Source: Nocardia crassostreae
GTDB taxonomy: Bacteria; Actinomycetota; Actinomycetes; Mycobacteriales; Mycobacteriaceae
Length of the DNA: 64,000 nt
Direction of reading: 5' to 3'
Assembly: GCF_001613405.1 (NCBI RefSeq)
Contig: NZ_BDCH01000003.1
Span: 1-64,000 of the forward strand
The notes beneath the pieces were generated by a model. The model searched no databases and was not told where the DNA came from. It saw nothing but the letters and a program-made list of their open reading frames with translations. Of the stretch, positions 26,109-34,980 are shown piece after piece. The position numbers and the translations under genes were made by a program. Position 1 is the stretch's first letter; every line of letters starts with the position of its first letter.

Positions 26109-27451
26109 GACGAGGTGCCCTCGTCCAGCAGCGGCTCCTCGACCTTGTAATGCGCCGGGGCGAACAGGCGCAGCACGTGATAGCCGCTGATGACGACCAG
26201 GGTGCCCAGCGCGATACCACTGAGGGTGAAGTTCTCGGTGAACTCGATGCTGACATTGCCGATGCCGATGATCAGGCCCGCGGCGGCCGGGACCAGGTTC
26301 AGCGGATTGCGCAGATCCACCTTGGCATTGGTCCAGATCTGCGCGCCGAGCAGGCCGATCATGCCGTAGAGAATGACGGTGATGCCGCCCAGGACGCCGC
26401 CCGGAATGGCCGCGACCACCGCGCCGAACTTCGGGCACAGACCGAACAGCAGCGCGAAGAACGCCGCGGTGGAGTAGACGCGGGTGGCGGCCATGACGCC
26501 GATGTTCTCGGAGTAGGTGGTGTTGGGCGGGCCGCCCACCGCGGTGGAGAGCATGGAGGCGGCGCCGTCGGCCGCGATGGCGGTGCCGAGATTGTCGTCG
26601 AGATCGACGCCGGTCATCTCACCGACCGCCTTCACATGCCCGGCATTCTCGGCGACCAGCGCGATCACCACGGGCAGCGCCACCAGAATGGCCGACCATT
26701 CGAAGGCCGGGGCGTGGAAATCGGGCAGGCCGAGCCAATTCGCCTGGGCGACACCGGAGAAGTCGAGCCGCCAGTGATCGGTCACCGCACCGCTGCCGTC
26801 GGCGGAATGGATCTTGCCGAAGATGCGGTCCAGCGCCCAGGACAGGCCGTAGCCGAAGACCATGCCCAGGAAGATCGCGATGCGCGAGAAGAATCCGCGC
26901 AGCGCCACCACCGCCAGGCCGGTGAAGAGCATGACGAACAGCGCGGTCCACTGATCCTGCGGCCAATAGGTGGAGGCCGTCACCGGGGCCAGATTGAATC
27001 CGATGAGCATGACCACGGCGCCGGTCACCACCGGCGGCATGGCGGCGTGAATGATCCGCGCCCCGAAGCGCTGTACGGCCAGGCCGACCAGGAACAGCGC
27101 CAAGCCGACCACCAGGCAGGCTCCGGTGATCGCGGCGCTGCCGCCGCCCTGCGCCCGAATGACCGCCGCCACGCCGACGAACGACAGCGAGCAGCCGAGG
27201 TAGCTCGGCACCCGGCCCTTGGTGGCCAGCAGGAAGACGGCCGTGGCGACGCCCGACATCATGATCGCCAGATTGGGATCCAGACCCATGAGGACCGGCG
27301 CCACGAAGCTGGCGCCGAACATGGCCACCACATGCTGGGCGCCCAGCCCGAAGGTGCGCGGCCACGACAGCCGCTCATCGGGCTTCACCACCGCGCCCGG
27401 CGCGGGAGTTCGCCCGTCGCCGTGCAGAGTCCAGCGCACGCCGAGGTCCAT
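26096..27451 (-). CDS. NCS2-family uracil/xanthine permease
   Basis: 451 residues from ATG 27451 (a TTG at 27505 is an alternative). About 14 hydrophobic segments, with the NCS2 signature region PVVIALVAENAGHVKAVGEM and GGPPNTTYSENIGVMAATRV (substrate-binding Glu and NTTYSEN loop). It resembles the UraA/PyrP uracil group more than the purine group, which is a soft call. Inner-membrane nucleobase:H+ or Na+ symport. The 3' end overlaps the convergent CDF gene by 13 bp. Confidence 0.88.
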   Translation of the reverse strand: MDLGVRWTLHGDGRTPAPGAVVKPDERLSWPRTFGLGAQHVVAMFGASFVAPVLMGLDPNLAIMMSGVATAVFLLATKGRVPSYLGCSLSFVGVAAVIRAQGGGSAAITGACLVVGLALFLVGLAVQRFGARIIHAAMPPVVTGAVVMLIGFNLAPVTASTYWPQDQWTALFVMLFTGLAVVALRGFFSRIAIFLGMVFGYGLSWALDRIFGKIHSADGSGAVTDHWRLDFSGVAQANWLGLPDFHAPAFEWSAILVALPVVIALVAENAGHVKAVGEMTGVDLDDNLGTAIAADGAASMLSTAVGGPPNTTYSENIGVMAATRVYSTAAFFALLFGLCPKFGAVVAAIPGGVLGGITVILYGMIGLLGAQIWTNAKVDLRNPLNLVPAAAGLIIGIGNVSIEFTENFTLSGIALGTLVVISGYHVLRLFAPAHYKVEEPLLDEGTSSYDK

Positions 27452-27549
27452 AGTGTCGTCGCTTTCTACCAGGTCCGGATGATCCCCGACATCGTAGGCG
27501 AGCAACCGTTCGGTTTATCACCACGCCGAGGCGCGCGGCGCGATCCGCC

Positions 27550-27948
27550 CTACAGCCCGAGCCGCCGCCGCACCTCCGGCGGCAGCGCATAGGGATTCTC
27601 GTCTCCGGGATCACCACCGGAATCGGTCACCGGCCGTGCCGGACCGGGCCGCTCCGGCTCCGCGGCCGCGAGGAACCAGCGCAGCGCGCCCGCCACCGCC
27701 GGATCATCGGCCAACTCACGCCGCAAATCCGCCGCACGCTCCCGCGTCTGTCGCAGCGCCTTCTCGTGTGCGAACGAAACCGCCTGCGCCAAGGCCGGAT
27801 CCGGTAGCGCCAGCGTGGTGATCCGGCCGTCCGCCGCCACCTCGATGCGCACCGCGCCGACGCTCGCCGTACCGCGCACGCCTTCGATGGCTTGCTGTAC
27901 GCGCCGGGCCCTGCGACCGATCTCCTCGAACCGCCCCTCCACCGACAT
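27550..27948 (-). CDS. YbaB/EbfC-family protein
   Basis: 132 residues. RARRVQQAIEGVRGTASVGAV, then GRITTLALPDPALAQ and a long helix ALRQTRERAADLRREL match the YbaB/EbfC nucleoid-associated fold. The extended C-terminus ending ENPYALPPEVRRRLGL is seen in actinobacterial YbaB-like proteins that often stand near ESX/WXG100 genes. No ESX gene is present here, so its role is unassigned. Confidence 0.7.
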   Translation of the reverse strand: MSVEGRFEEIGRRARRVQQAIEGVRGTASVGAVRIEVAADGRITTLALPDPALAQAVSFAHEKALRQTRERAADLRRELADDPAVAGALRWFLAAAEPERPGPARPVTDSGGDPGDENPYALPPEVRRRLGL

Positions 27949-28004
27949 CCCCCATTGATATTCCGGCGGCGGCGATCCCGGGCCGGATCAGCGGTATCGG
28001 CCGC

Positions 28005-29763
28005 TCACTCCGGCAGGACCCGGATCTGCTGCATCATGTCGTGATCGGCGTGATCGAGATTGTGGCAGTGCCAGACATAGCCGCGGATCTCGTCGTGACC
28101 CGTCGCATGATCGGCATGGTGCGCACCCGTGGGCGCGATGGCCTCGGCACCCGCGGGAACGTGAATGACGGCGTCCGGATCGAAACCGAGTTCCGCGACC
28201 GAGGGCCAGCGCACCAGCACCCGGGTAATGGTGTCGGTGGGGCATTCCACGGTGTCCTTTCCCGAAGGCGGGCGGGTAGTTGGCCAGCCAGTAGGCGAGG
28301 GTGAGAATGGGCTGGCGGCTGATCACCCGCATGCGGGCCAGGTGAATGTGGATGGGGTGGTCGAAGGGCGTGCAGTTGACGATGTCCCAGCGTTCGGTGG
28401 CGCCCGCCTTGGCCATATCGATATCGGAGCTGAGGAACGGCAGGTTGTTGAGCGGCATCATGGTCGGGAAGACGGCCGCCGAGCGGGAATCGTCATTGAG
28501 GCCCATGAGGGTCATGACGCGCACGGATTCCGGGGAGTAGATCGGTTCCAGGGCCTCGGGCAGCCCGTCGTGACCGCGCAGGAACGGCGGGGGAACGGCC
28601 TGCGGCCCCGGCCCGGAGACCGTGAAGCGCATGATGTTCCGGAGTTCGGGGACCATGAAGATGGTGTTGCCGAGGTCGTTGAGGGCGGTATTGATCAGCT
28701 CGATCACCGTGCCGTCGGCGAGCGGTGCGAAATCCACCAGCAGGTCCACGCGTTCGCCGGGGCTCACCCGGATCGAGGTCGTGGGCACGGGGGCGTCGAG
28801 CAGGCCCAGATCACCGCCGATGGCCAGGAAGGGCATGCCATTGGTGAACTCGAAAATGTATGGGCGGGAGTTGGATCCGTTCAACAGCCGGAACCGGTAG
28901 AGGGTGCGGCGGACCTCGAGTCGCGGCCAGACCATGCCATTGACGCAGGCCACATCGCCCAGCTGGCCGGATTGGTTGTAGCCCTCCGGAATGTAGACCC
29001 CGACCATGGGCTGGATGCTGCCGTCGGCATTGAAGGTGCGGTCCTGGACGATGAGCGGGATCTCGAACTCGCCGCTGGGCAGGCCGAGCGGGTTGTCCGC
29101 CGCGCCGGTGTCGAATTCATCGCGCACGTAATACATTCCGGCCAGACCGGCCTGGATGTTGAGGCGGGTGATGCCCATGGCGTGGTCGTGATACCAGAGT
29201 GTCGCCGCCTCTTGCCGATTCGAGTACGCGAAGCTCGGGCCGCCGCCATTGCGCCAGCCGATGAGCGGATGTCCGTCGTCGTCGGGCGAGTTCGCGCCGC
29301 CGTGCAGGTGGACGGTGAAGCGGGGATCGGTGCGATCGAGGTCGGTCACGCCGTGCATGGTCACGTCGACGTGCGAGGGGAGCACATGGCCGCCGAGCCG
29401 GTTGGGAAAGCTCATGCGCGCCACGCGATCTCGCCGGGCCTCCAGATTCGGCCCGAGCACCGGGCGGGAGAAGCCCCAGCTGCGGGTCTCGGGCAGGTCC
29501 CGGTGGTAGCGGTGGATATCGGCGGTGGCGGCCAATTCCCCTGCGGCCGGGACGGTTTCGGGAATCGGCAGCAAATCCACGAACGGCTGCAAGGGCGGCG
29601 AATGGTAGTTCAGCGGCGTAATGGCGGGCGGCGGCAGCGGCGGTATGGGCAGCGGGGGCGGCGGCAGCGGGACGGGCGCGGCGCCCGCTCGCGCGGTGAC
29701 GCCGAGTCCCATTACACCGAGAGCCCCCAGGAGGAACCCCCGTCTGGGCAGGTTCGCATTCAT
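28005..29763 (-). pseudogene. CotA/CueO-like multicopper oxidase, frameshifted near the C-terminus
   Basis: ATG at 29763. A twin-arginine-type leader (RRGFLLGALGVMGLGVTARA) implies Tat export. Copper-site motifs: TVHLHGG, ATLWYHDHAMGITRLNI, HPIHIHL and, in the other frame, VWHCHNLDHADHDMM. The frame shifts after YPPAFGK: an extra G at about 28256-28257 (GGGAAAGGACACC in place of GGGAAAGACACC) sends the protein into an unrelated tail ending at 27988. The correct continuation (DTVECPTDTITRVLV) runs to TGA at 28005. Without it the T1/T3 copper ligands are lost. The type is nearest to CotA/phenoxazinone-synthase-like oxidases. Confidence 0.85.
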
Positions 29764-29873
29764 GATCAGTTGATTCTCTCGCCGAATACTCACGTATACG
29801 GGGGCAGCGCGTTTTCGTTATTCAACTGGTCTATCGGTCCACGTAAAAGCGACATTACGGACACGAAATGATT

Positions 29874-29906
29874 GAGGCCGCGCACCGGAAATCGGTGCGC
29901 GGCCTC
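29874..29906. terminator. terminator after fadA6
   Basis: 14-bp perfect stem (29874-29887 with 29893-29906) and a 5-base loop, 27 bp beyond the fadA6 stop. Confidence 0.7.
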
Positions 29907-29932
29907 TCATATCGGCTGTGGCTCACATAGTT

Positions 29933-31112
29933 TCAGAGCCGCTCGATAATCGTCACATTGGCGGTGCCGCCGCCCTCGCAGATGGTGAGCAGACCGTAGC
30001 GACCGTTCACCCGCTCCAGTTCGTGCAGCAGCGAGGCGAACAACTTGGCCCCGGTGGCGCCCAGCGGGTGCCCCAGGGCGATGGCGCCGCCGTTCACGTT
30101 CACCTTCTCCGGATCCGCGCCGGTGTCCTTGATCCAGGCCAGCACCACCGAGGCGAACGCCTCGTTGATCTCGATGACATCCATATCGCCGATGGTGAGA
30201 CCGGTCTTCTTGAGCGCCCACTTGGTGGCCGGAATCGACGCGGTCAGCATCATGATCGGATCCGCGCCGCGCGCTCACATGGTGGATGCGCGCCCGCGGG
30301 GTCAGCCCGTACTCCTGGACCGCCCAGTCCGAGGCGAACAGGGTGGCGGCGGAGCCGTCGGAGATCTGGCTGGCCACCGCGGCGGTAATGCGGCTGCCCT
30401 CGGCGAGCGGTTTGAGCCCCGCCATCTTCTCCATACTGGTCTCGCGCGGGGTCTCGTCGATCCAGAAATCGCGCACCGGCACGATCTCGCTCTCGAACTT
30501 GCCCTCCACAATGGCCTTGCGGGCGCGCTCATTGCTGCGCAGCGCCCACTGCTCCATGTCGACCCGGCTGATATCCCACTTCTCGGCGATCATGTGCGCC
30601 GAATTGAACTGCGACACTTCGCCGGTGCCGTAGCGGTGATCCCAGCCCTCCGCACCCACGAAGGGCGCGTCGAAGCCGTACGGCTGCCCGGCCAGCATGG
30701 CGGCCGAGATCGGGATGGCGCTCATGTTCTGCACGCCGCCCGCCACGATCACCTCGGCGGTGCCGGACATGATGGCCTGCGCGCCGAAGGTGATGGCCTG
30801 CTGCGAGGAGCCGCACTGCCGGTCCACCGTCACGCCCGGAACCGACTCCGGATACCCGGCCGCCAGCCACGCCGTGCGCGCGATATTCCCGGCCTGCGGG
30901 CCGATGGTGTCGCAGCAGCCGAACACCACATCGTCGACGACGTTCGGGTCGATCTTGTTGCGGCCCAGCAGTCCGCGCAGCGCCGCCGCGCCGAGATCGG
31001 CCGGGTGCACATCGGCGAGCGAGCCGCCGCGCTTGCCGACCGGAGTGCGCACGGCGTCGATCACGTACGCCTCCCGCATCGGCGAGTACTGACGGCGGGA
31101 CGGTGCAGACAT
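29933..31112 (-). pseudogene. fadA6: FadA6-like acetyl-CoA acetyltransferase with a frameshift
   Basis: ATG 31112 with TAGGAG upstream. The N-terminal two thirds, with nucleophilic Cys100 in TVDRQCGSSQQA, read in one frame to RARIHHVSAR (about 30285). The remaining family sequence ([60 protein letters not shown]) lies in a second frame ending at 29933. The shift falls in a GCGCGGCGCGG run near 30265-30275; two missing bases would give SARGADP. FadA6 is the thiolase of the KstR2 regulon (Rv3556c), beside kstR2 as here. Since it should be needed for ring degradation, a sequence error is likely. Confidence 0.88.
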
Positions 31113-31136
31113 GGGAACTCCTACTGGAACTGTGAA

Positions 31137-31745
31137 CTATCTCGCGTCGGGATTGGTGAGCCCGTCGAGCACGATGGTGAGGTACTGCTTGGCCAGGCTG
31201 TCGACGGTGATGCGGCCGCCGGGCTGATACCAGCGCACCGACACCCACACGGTGTCGCGCAGGAATCGGTAGGCCAGTTCGATATCCATCTCGGGGCGGA
31301 AGCTGCCGTCGGCGACGCCCTGCGCGAGCACCTGATGCCACAGCTCCCGAAACTCTTTGTTGTATTCATCGATGTAGCCGAATCGCGGTGTGCCGCTGAG
31401 CCGCTTGGCCTCGGCCTGGTAAATGGCCACCGCGGCATGCCACTGATCGAAGGATTCGTAGGACGCGATCACCAGCGCTTCGAGCGTGTCGCGGGCGCTG
31501 AGCCCGGAGGCGACGATCTCGCGGTAGCGTCCGAAGAGGTCGTCGAGGAAGCCGCGGAGGATTTCGTCCACCATGGCTTCCTTGGAATCGAAGTGGTGGT
31601 AGAGACTCCCCGATAGAATCCCCGCCGCATCGGCGATATCGCGAACCGTGGTGGCGCGCAGTCCGCGTTCGGCGAACCGATTGGCGGCCAGGCCGAGCAG
31701 CTCGCTGCGGCGCGCCGACTTGGAAGGGTCCGATGGTGGGGTCAC
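31137..31745 (-). CDS. kstR2: KstR2-like TetR-family repressor
   Basis: 202 residues from GTG 31745, against 200 in M. tuberculosis KstR2. HTH: RATTVRDIADAAGILSGSLYHHFDSKEAM (residues about 30-58). The ligand domain has YQAEAKRLSGTPRFGYIDEYNKEF and VWVSVRWYQPGGRI, typical of KstR2, which binds HIP-CoA and releases DNA. It is followed 24 bp later by fadA6. The promoter holds a near-perfect KstR2 palindrome 15 bp upstream of the GTG, implying autorepression. A longer TTG start at 31760 would fall inside that operator. Confidence 0.93.
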   Translation of the reverse strand: MTPPSDPSKSARRSELLGLAANRFAERGLRATTVRDIADAAGILSGSLYHHFDSKEAMVDEILRGFLDDLFGRYREIVASGLSARDTLEALVIASYESFDQWHAAVAIYQAEAKRLSGTPRFGYIDEYNKEFRELWHQVLAQGVADGSFRPEMDIELAYRFLRDTVWVSVRWYQPGGRITVDSLAKQYLTIVLDGLTNPDAR

Positions 31746-31759
31746 CGCCCCAATATACA

Positions 31760-31777
31760 ACCAAGCATTTGCTTGGT
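31760..31777. promoter_or_regulatory. KstR2 operator at kstR2
   Basis: ACCAAGCATTTGCTTGGT: 8-bp perfect arms around a central TT; the strongest KstR2-type site in the window. Confidence 0.9.
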
Positions 31778-31806
31778 CGAGCGCAACCCAACTCTCGGGA
31801 CTCTCA

Positions 31807-31852
31807 GGGGCTTCGCCCCCGAACCCCCAACCGCCCTTCGGGGCTCCGCCCC
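31807..31852. repeat. GGGGCTTCGCCCC / GGGGCTCCGCCCC hairpin pair
   Basis: Two short GC hairpins (31807-31819 and about 31840-31852) separate kstR2 from the unknown gene. Such elements are very common between actinomycete genes and may act as terminators. Confidence 0.55.
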
Positions 31853-31866
31853 GGACCCCGAGTAGG

Positions 31867-32625
31867 TCAACGTATGGAGTAGCGCAAGGGCGATGACATC
31901 GACAGGTCCGCTAACAAGCGGTCGCAGATGACGACGGGGGATATTCCGGCGCGGGCCATGCGGGCCACGAGGGCCAGGCGGCGTTCCGGGCTGTCCCATT
32001 CGACGGTCAGGGGTTCGCGGCCGGGTCCGGCGTCCACCGTGACCATGGCGCGGGGGAGGCCGCCGTCTGGGGTGGGTTCCTCGATGATTTTCAGGACCAT
32101 GCCGCGTTGCCATGCCCGATATGTCTCCATATCGGCGCCTACGACCAATTTGTCTGTGGCGGCGCACAATCCTTGGGCTATGCCGTCGGCGAAGGCGGTG
32201 TGGTCGAAGCGGAGGCGGCGGCATTGGCGGACGACCTCGAGGAGGTCGGCGCGGACTTCGCAGAGGAGGGCGGTCTGTTTGCGGCGGCGCTTCTCGACCT
32301 CGGACAGGCCGTGCAGGGATTCGCGGGCCAGGCCGATGCGGCGGGCGCGTTCGCGATCGCGGACCATATCGCGGCGCAGGGCGGCCTTGGGGTCGCGGGA
32401 GACCTCGCCCTCGTCGACCGCGTGTTGTTCCAGGATCTGCGCGGCGCGCATGGCGGTCGCACGTTCGGAATCATGGTCGAGTAATTCGGCGCCCAGGGTC
32501 AATGCGGCCAGGACGACATCGTCGAGTCTTCGGCGCGCCAGAACGACCTCGCGCACCAGCTCGAGTTCGAGTTCCAGTTCTTCGTGGGGTTCTCGGGCTG
32601 CTTGTGTTCGGCGATCCGGACCCAT
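31867..32625 (-). CDS. hypothetical protein, helical and charged
   Basis: 252 residues, family not recognised. The N-terminal half is strongly charged and helical (EELELELELVREVVLARRRL, RDRERARRIGLARESLHGL), suggesting a coiled coil. The C-terminal half is more globular (YRAWQRGMVLKIIEEPTPDG, MVTVDAGPGREPLTVEWDSP) and ends with ISPVVICDRLLADLSMSS. No signal peptide and no membrane segment. Codon bias supports it as a real gene. It is upstream of, and in the same orientation as, kstR2, but separated from it by hairpins and the operator. Confidence 0.6.
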   Translation of the reverse strand: MGPDRRTQAAREPHEELELELELVREVVLARRRLDDVVLAALTLGAELLDHDSERATAMRAAQILEQHAVDEGEVSRDPKAALRRDMVRDRERARRIGLARESLHGLSEVEKRRRKQTALLCEVRADLLEVVRQCRRLRFDHTAFADGIAQGLCAATDKLVVGADMETYRAWQRGMVLKIIEEPTPDGGLPRAMVTVDAGPGREPLTVEWDSPERRLALVARMARAGISPVVICDRLLADLSMSSPLRYSIR

Positions 32626-32853
32626 GGGTCGCGCCCTTCGACTAGCGGAACCGGCCTAAACCAGGATTGCACAAGGACACCACCGGCGCGCCAGCCATTT
32701 TCCGCCGCGGCCGAAATACGCACTGCCGCGCCCCCTCGGGAACGCGGCAGTGAGAAAATCTGCTACCGGACGACACGGCTTTCCACATCACCCGAACGCA
32801 TGAATTCGGTTGCGCCGAAGCGAAATCAACAGCACATATTCGACATCGCGAAA

Positions 32854-33678
32854 TCAGGCTCGCTGACTGGAAATGGAAACCACTTCACCGGTGAGGTAGG
32901 TGGTGTAGTCGCTGGCGAGCATGGCGATGGTCGCGGCCACCTCCCACGGTTCGGCGGCGCGGCCGAAGGCCTCCCCGGCGGCGAGGCGATCCAGCAGATC
33001 GCCGGAGGTCACCTTGTCGAGGAAGGCGTGCCGGGCGATGCTCGGCGCCACGGCATTGATCCGCACGCCATATTCGGCGGCCTCGACCGCGCTGCACCGG
33101 GTCAGCGCCATGACGCCCGCCTTGGCGGCGGCGTAGTGGGCCTGGCCGTGCTGGGCGCGCCAGCCGAGCACGCTGGCATTGTTGACGATCACGCCGCCGT
33201 GCCCGGCGTCGCGGAAGTGCTTGAGCACCGCGCGGGTGCACCGGAAGGTCCCGTTGAGGGTGATGTCGAGAACCTTGTCCCACTGCTCGTCGGTCATATC
33301 GACCACGGGGGTCTCACCGCCGAGACCGGCATTGTTGACCATGATGTCGATGCGACCCAGCGCCTGCACGGCCGCGGCGACGAGCGCATCCACCTGCTCG
33401 GTGCTGCTCACATCGCAGGGCGCCAAAGCGATTCGGCGGTCCGGGAATTCGGCCTTCAGCACCTCCTCGGTCTCCTTCAACCGACGCTCGTGCCAATCGG
33501 AGATCACCACGTCCGCACCCTCGGTGAGCAGGCGGCGCGCGGTGGCCGAACCGATGCCGGTCCCGGCGGCCGCGGTGATGACCGCGGTCTTACCGGCCAG
33601 CAGATCGTGGCCGCCGGTGATTTCAGGAGCGATGGACAAGTCGACAGCGTTCGATGGACGTTCGCTTCGCTCACTCAT
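32854..33678 (-). CDS. ipdF: IpdF-like SDR of HIP catabolism
   Basis: 274 residues. Core begins LSIAPEITGGHDLLAGKTAV (about residue 14), with the unusual Rossmann motif TAAAGTGIGSATARRLL, NNAGLGGETPV, and NNASVLGWRAQHGQAHYAAAKAG (Ser, Tyr, Lys). Matches Rv3559c (IpdF), a dehydrogenase acting on the 5-hydroxy group of HIP-type CoA thioesters. The ATG overlaps the fadE30 stop (ATGA). Residues 1-12 (MSERSERPSNAV) look like an added start-codon repeat of a second type. Confidence 0.9.
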   Translation of the reverse strand: MSERSERPSNAVDLSIAPEITGGHDLLAGKTAVITAAAGTGIGSATARRLLTEGADVVISDWHERRLKETEEVLKAEFPDRRIALAPCDVSSTEQVDALVAAAVQALGRIDIMVNNAGLGGETPVVDMTDEQWDKVLDITLNGTFRCTRAVLKHFRDAGHGGVIVNNASVLGWRAQHGQAHYAAAKAGVMALTRCSAVEAAEYGVRINAVAPSIARHAFLDKVTSGDLLDRLAAGEAFGRAAEPWEVAATIAMLASDYTTYLTGEVVSISSQRA

Positions 33679-34910
33679 GGACGAGCCTCCCGGGGAAGTC
33701 CGAGCACGCGCTCGGAGATGATGTTGCGCTGCACCTCGTTCGAGCCGCCGTAGATGGTGTCGGAACGAGTGAAGAGGAAGAGCCGCTGCCAGGCATTGAG
33801 ATCCGCGCCCGGAGCATCGGCGATGAGGCCGGGCGCGCCCAGCACATCCATGGCCAGCTCGCCCAGGCCGCGATGCCAATTGGCCCACAGCAGCTTGGTG
33901 ACCGAGGCCTGCCCGGCCGCGGTGCGGGCATCGACCGAGGTGCCGTCGTGACCGGATTCGAGGGTGCGCAGCACATGGGCGCGCAGCACATGGGCGCGCA
34001 GCACCCGCAGGCCGACCCAGGCGCTGTCGAAGCGGTCGGCGATCACCGGATTCTCGAAGGCGCCGTTCTTGCGCGCCACCGCTTCCAGATCGGCGAGTTC
34101 GCGCGCGTAGCGGATCTGCTGGCCGACGGTGGAGATGCCGCGCTCGAAGGTGAGCGTGCCCATCGCCACCTTCCAGCCGTCGCCGGGCGCGCCGACCACG
34201 AGATCGGCCGCGGTGCGGGCATTGTCGAAGAAGACCTCGTTGAATTCCGCGGTCCCGGTGAGCTGGATGATGGGCCGCACCTCGATACCGGGCTGCTTCA
34301 TGGGCACCAGCAGGTAGGACAGGCCGTGATGGCGCTGTGAGCCCTTCTCGGTGCGGGCCACCACGAAGCACCAGTCGGCCAGGTGCGCGAGCGAGGTCCA
34401 GATCTTCTGGCCGGTGATCGACCATTCGTCGCCGTCCAGATGGGCCGAGGTGCTCACCGCGGCCAGATCCGAGCCCGCGCCGGGTTCGGAGTAGCCCTGG
34501 CACCACAGCTCGGTGACATTGCGGATACCGGGCAGGAACCGCCGCTTCTGCTCCTCGGTGCCGAAGGCCAGCGCGGTCGGGCCGAGCAGTTCCTCACCCA
34601 GGTGGGAGACGCGGCTGGGCGCATCGGCCTTGGCGTACTCCTCGTGGAAGATGACCTGCTGGCGCAGTGTGGCGTCCCGGCCGCCCCATTCCTTGGGCCA
34701 GCCCAGGCAGGTCAGGCCCGCGGCGGCCAGCGCCCGGTCCCATTCGAGACGCTCCTCGAAGGCCTCGTGCTCACGGCCCGGACCACCCAGACCGCGCAGT
34801 TCGCGGAACTCGCCATTCAGCTTCTCGGCCAGCCATTCCCGCACTTCAGTGCGAAAATTCGCCTCCTCAGCGCTGGTCGTCCCGCTGTCCGGTTCGGGGG
34901 TCTGGATCAT
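33675..34910 (-). CDS. fadE30: FadE30-like acyl-CoA dehydrogenase
   Basis: 411 residues from ATG 34910. Acyl-CoA dehydrogenase motifs: WCQGYSEPGAGSDLAAVSTSA, TGQKIWTSLAHLADWCF, and a C-terminal YGGSNEVQRNIISERVLGLP. It corresponds to Rv3560c, which dehydrogenates 5-OH-HIP-CoA in ring C/D breakdown. A 15-bp direct duplication adds one AHVLR copy (LRAHVLRAHVLRTLES) at 33964-34005. The promoter is shared with divergent fadD3 around a KstR2 box. Confidence 0.92.
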   Translation of the reverse strand: MIQTPEPDSGTTSAEEANFRTEVREWLAEKLNGEFRELRGLGGPGREHEAFEERLEWDRALAAAGLTCLGWPKEWGGRDATLRQQVIFHEEYAKADAPSRVSHLGEELLGPTALAFGTEEQKRRFLPGIRNVTELWCQGYSEPGAGSDLAAVSTSAHLDGDEWSITGQKIWTSLAHLADWCFVVARTEKGSQRHHGLSYLLVPMKQPGIEVRPIIQLTGTAEFNEVFFDNARTAADLVVGAPGDGWKVAMGTLTFERGISTVGQQIRYARELADLEAVARKNGAFENPVIADRFDSAWVGLRVLRAHVLRAHVLRTLESGHDGTSVDARTAAGQASVTKLLWANWHRGLGELAMDVLGAPGLIADAPGADLNAWQRLFLFTRSDTIYGGSNEVQRNIISERVLGLPREARP

Positions 34911-34932
34911 GCTCACCCCCGTAGAGTAACCT

Positions 34933-34946
34933 ACCAAGCACTTGCT
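34933..34946. promoter_or_regulatory. KstR2 box between fadE30 and fadD3
   Basis: ACCAAGCACTTGCT, identical to the 14-bp box at 19486, in the divergent promoter region. Confidence 0.9.
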
Positions 34947-34980
34947 TTGTTAGACCCGTTCCCGGACGCTCGGAGATCCC

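Noticed and set aside
25262..27592. A 776-codon plus-strand frame across the CDF and permease genes
   Set aside because: It is antisense to the NCS2 permease and out of frame with the CDF gene, with no family features.
27550..27948. Part of an ESX secretion locus
   Set aside because: Only the YbaB-like gene is present; no WXG100, EccC or other ESX gene lies nearby.
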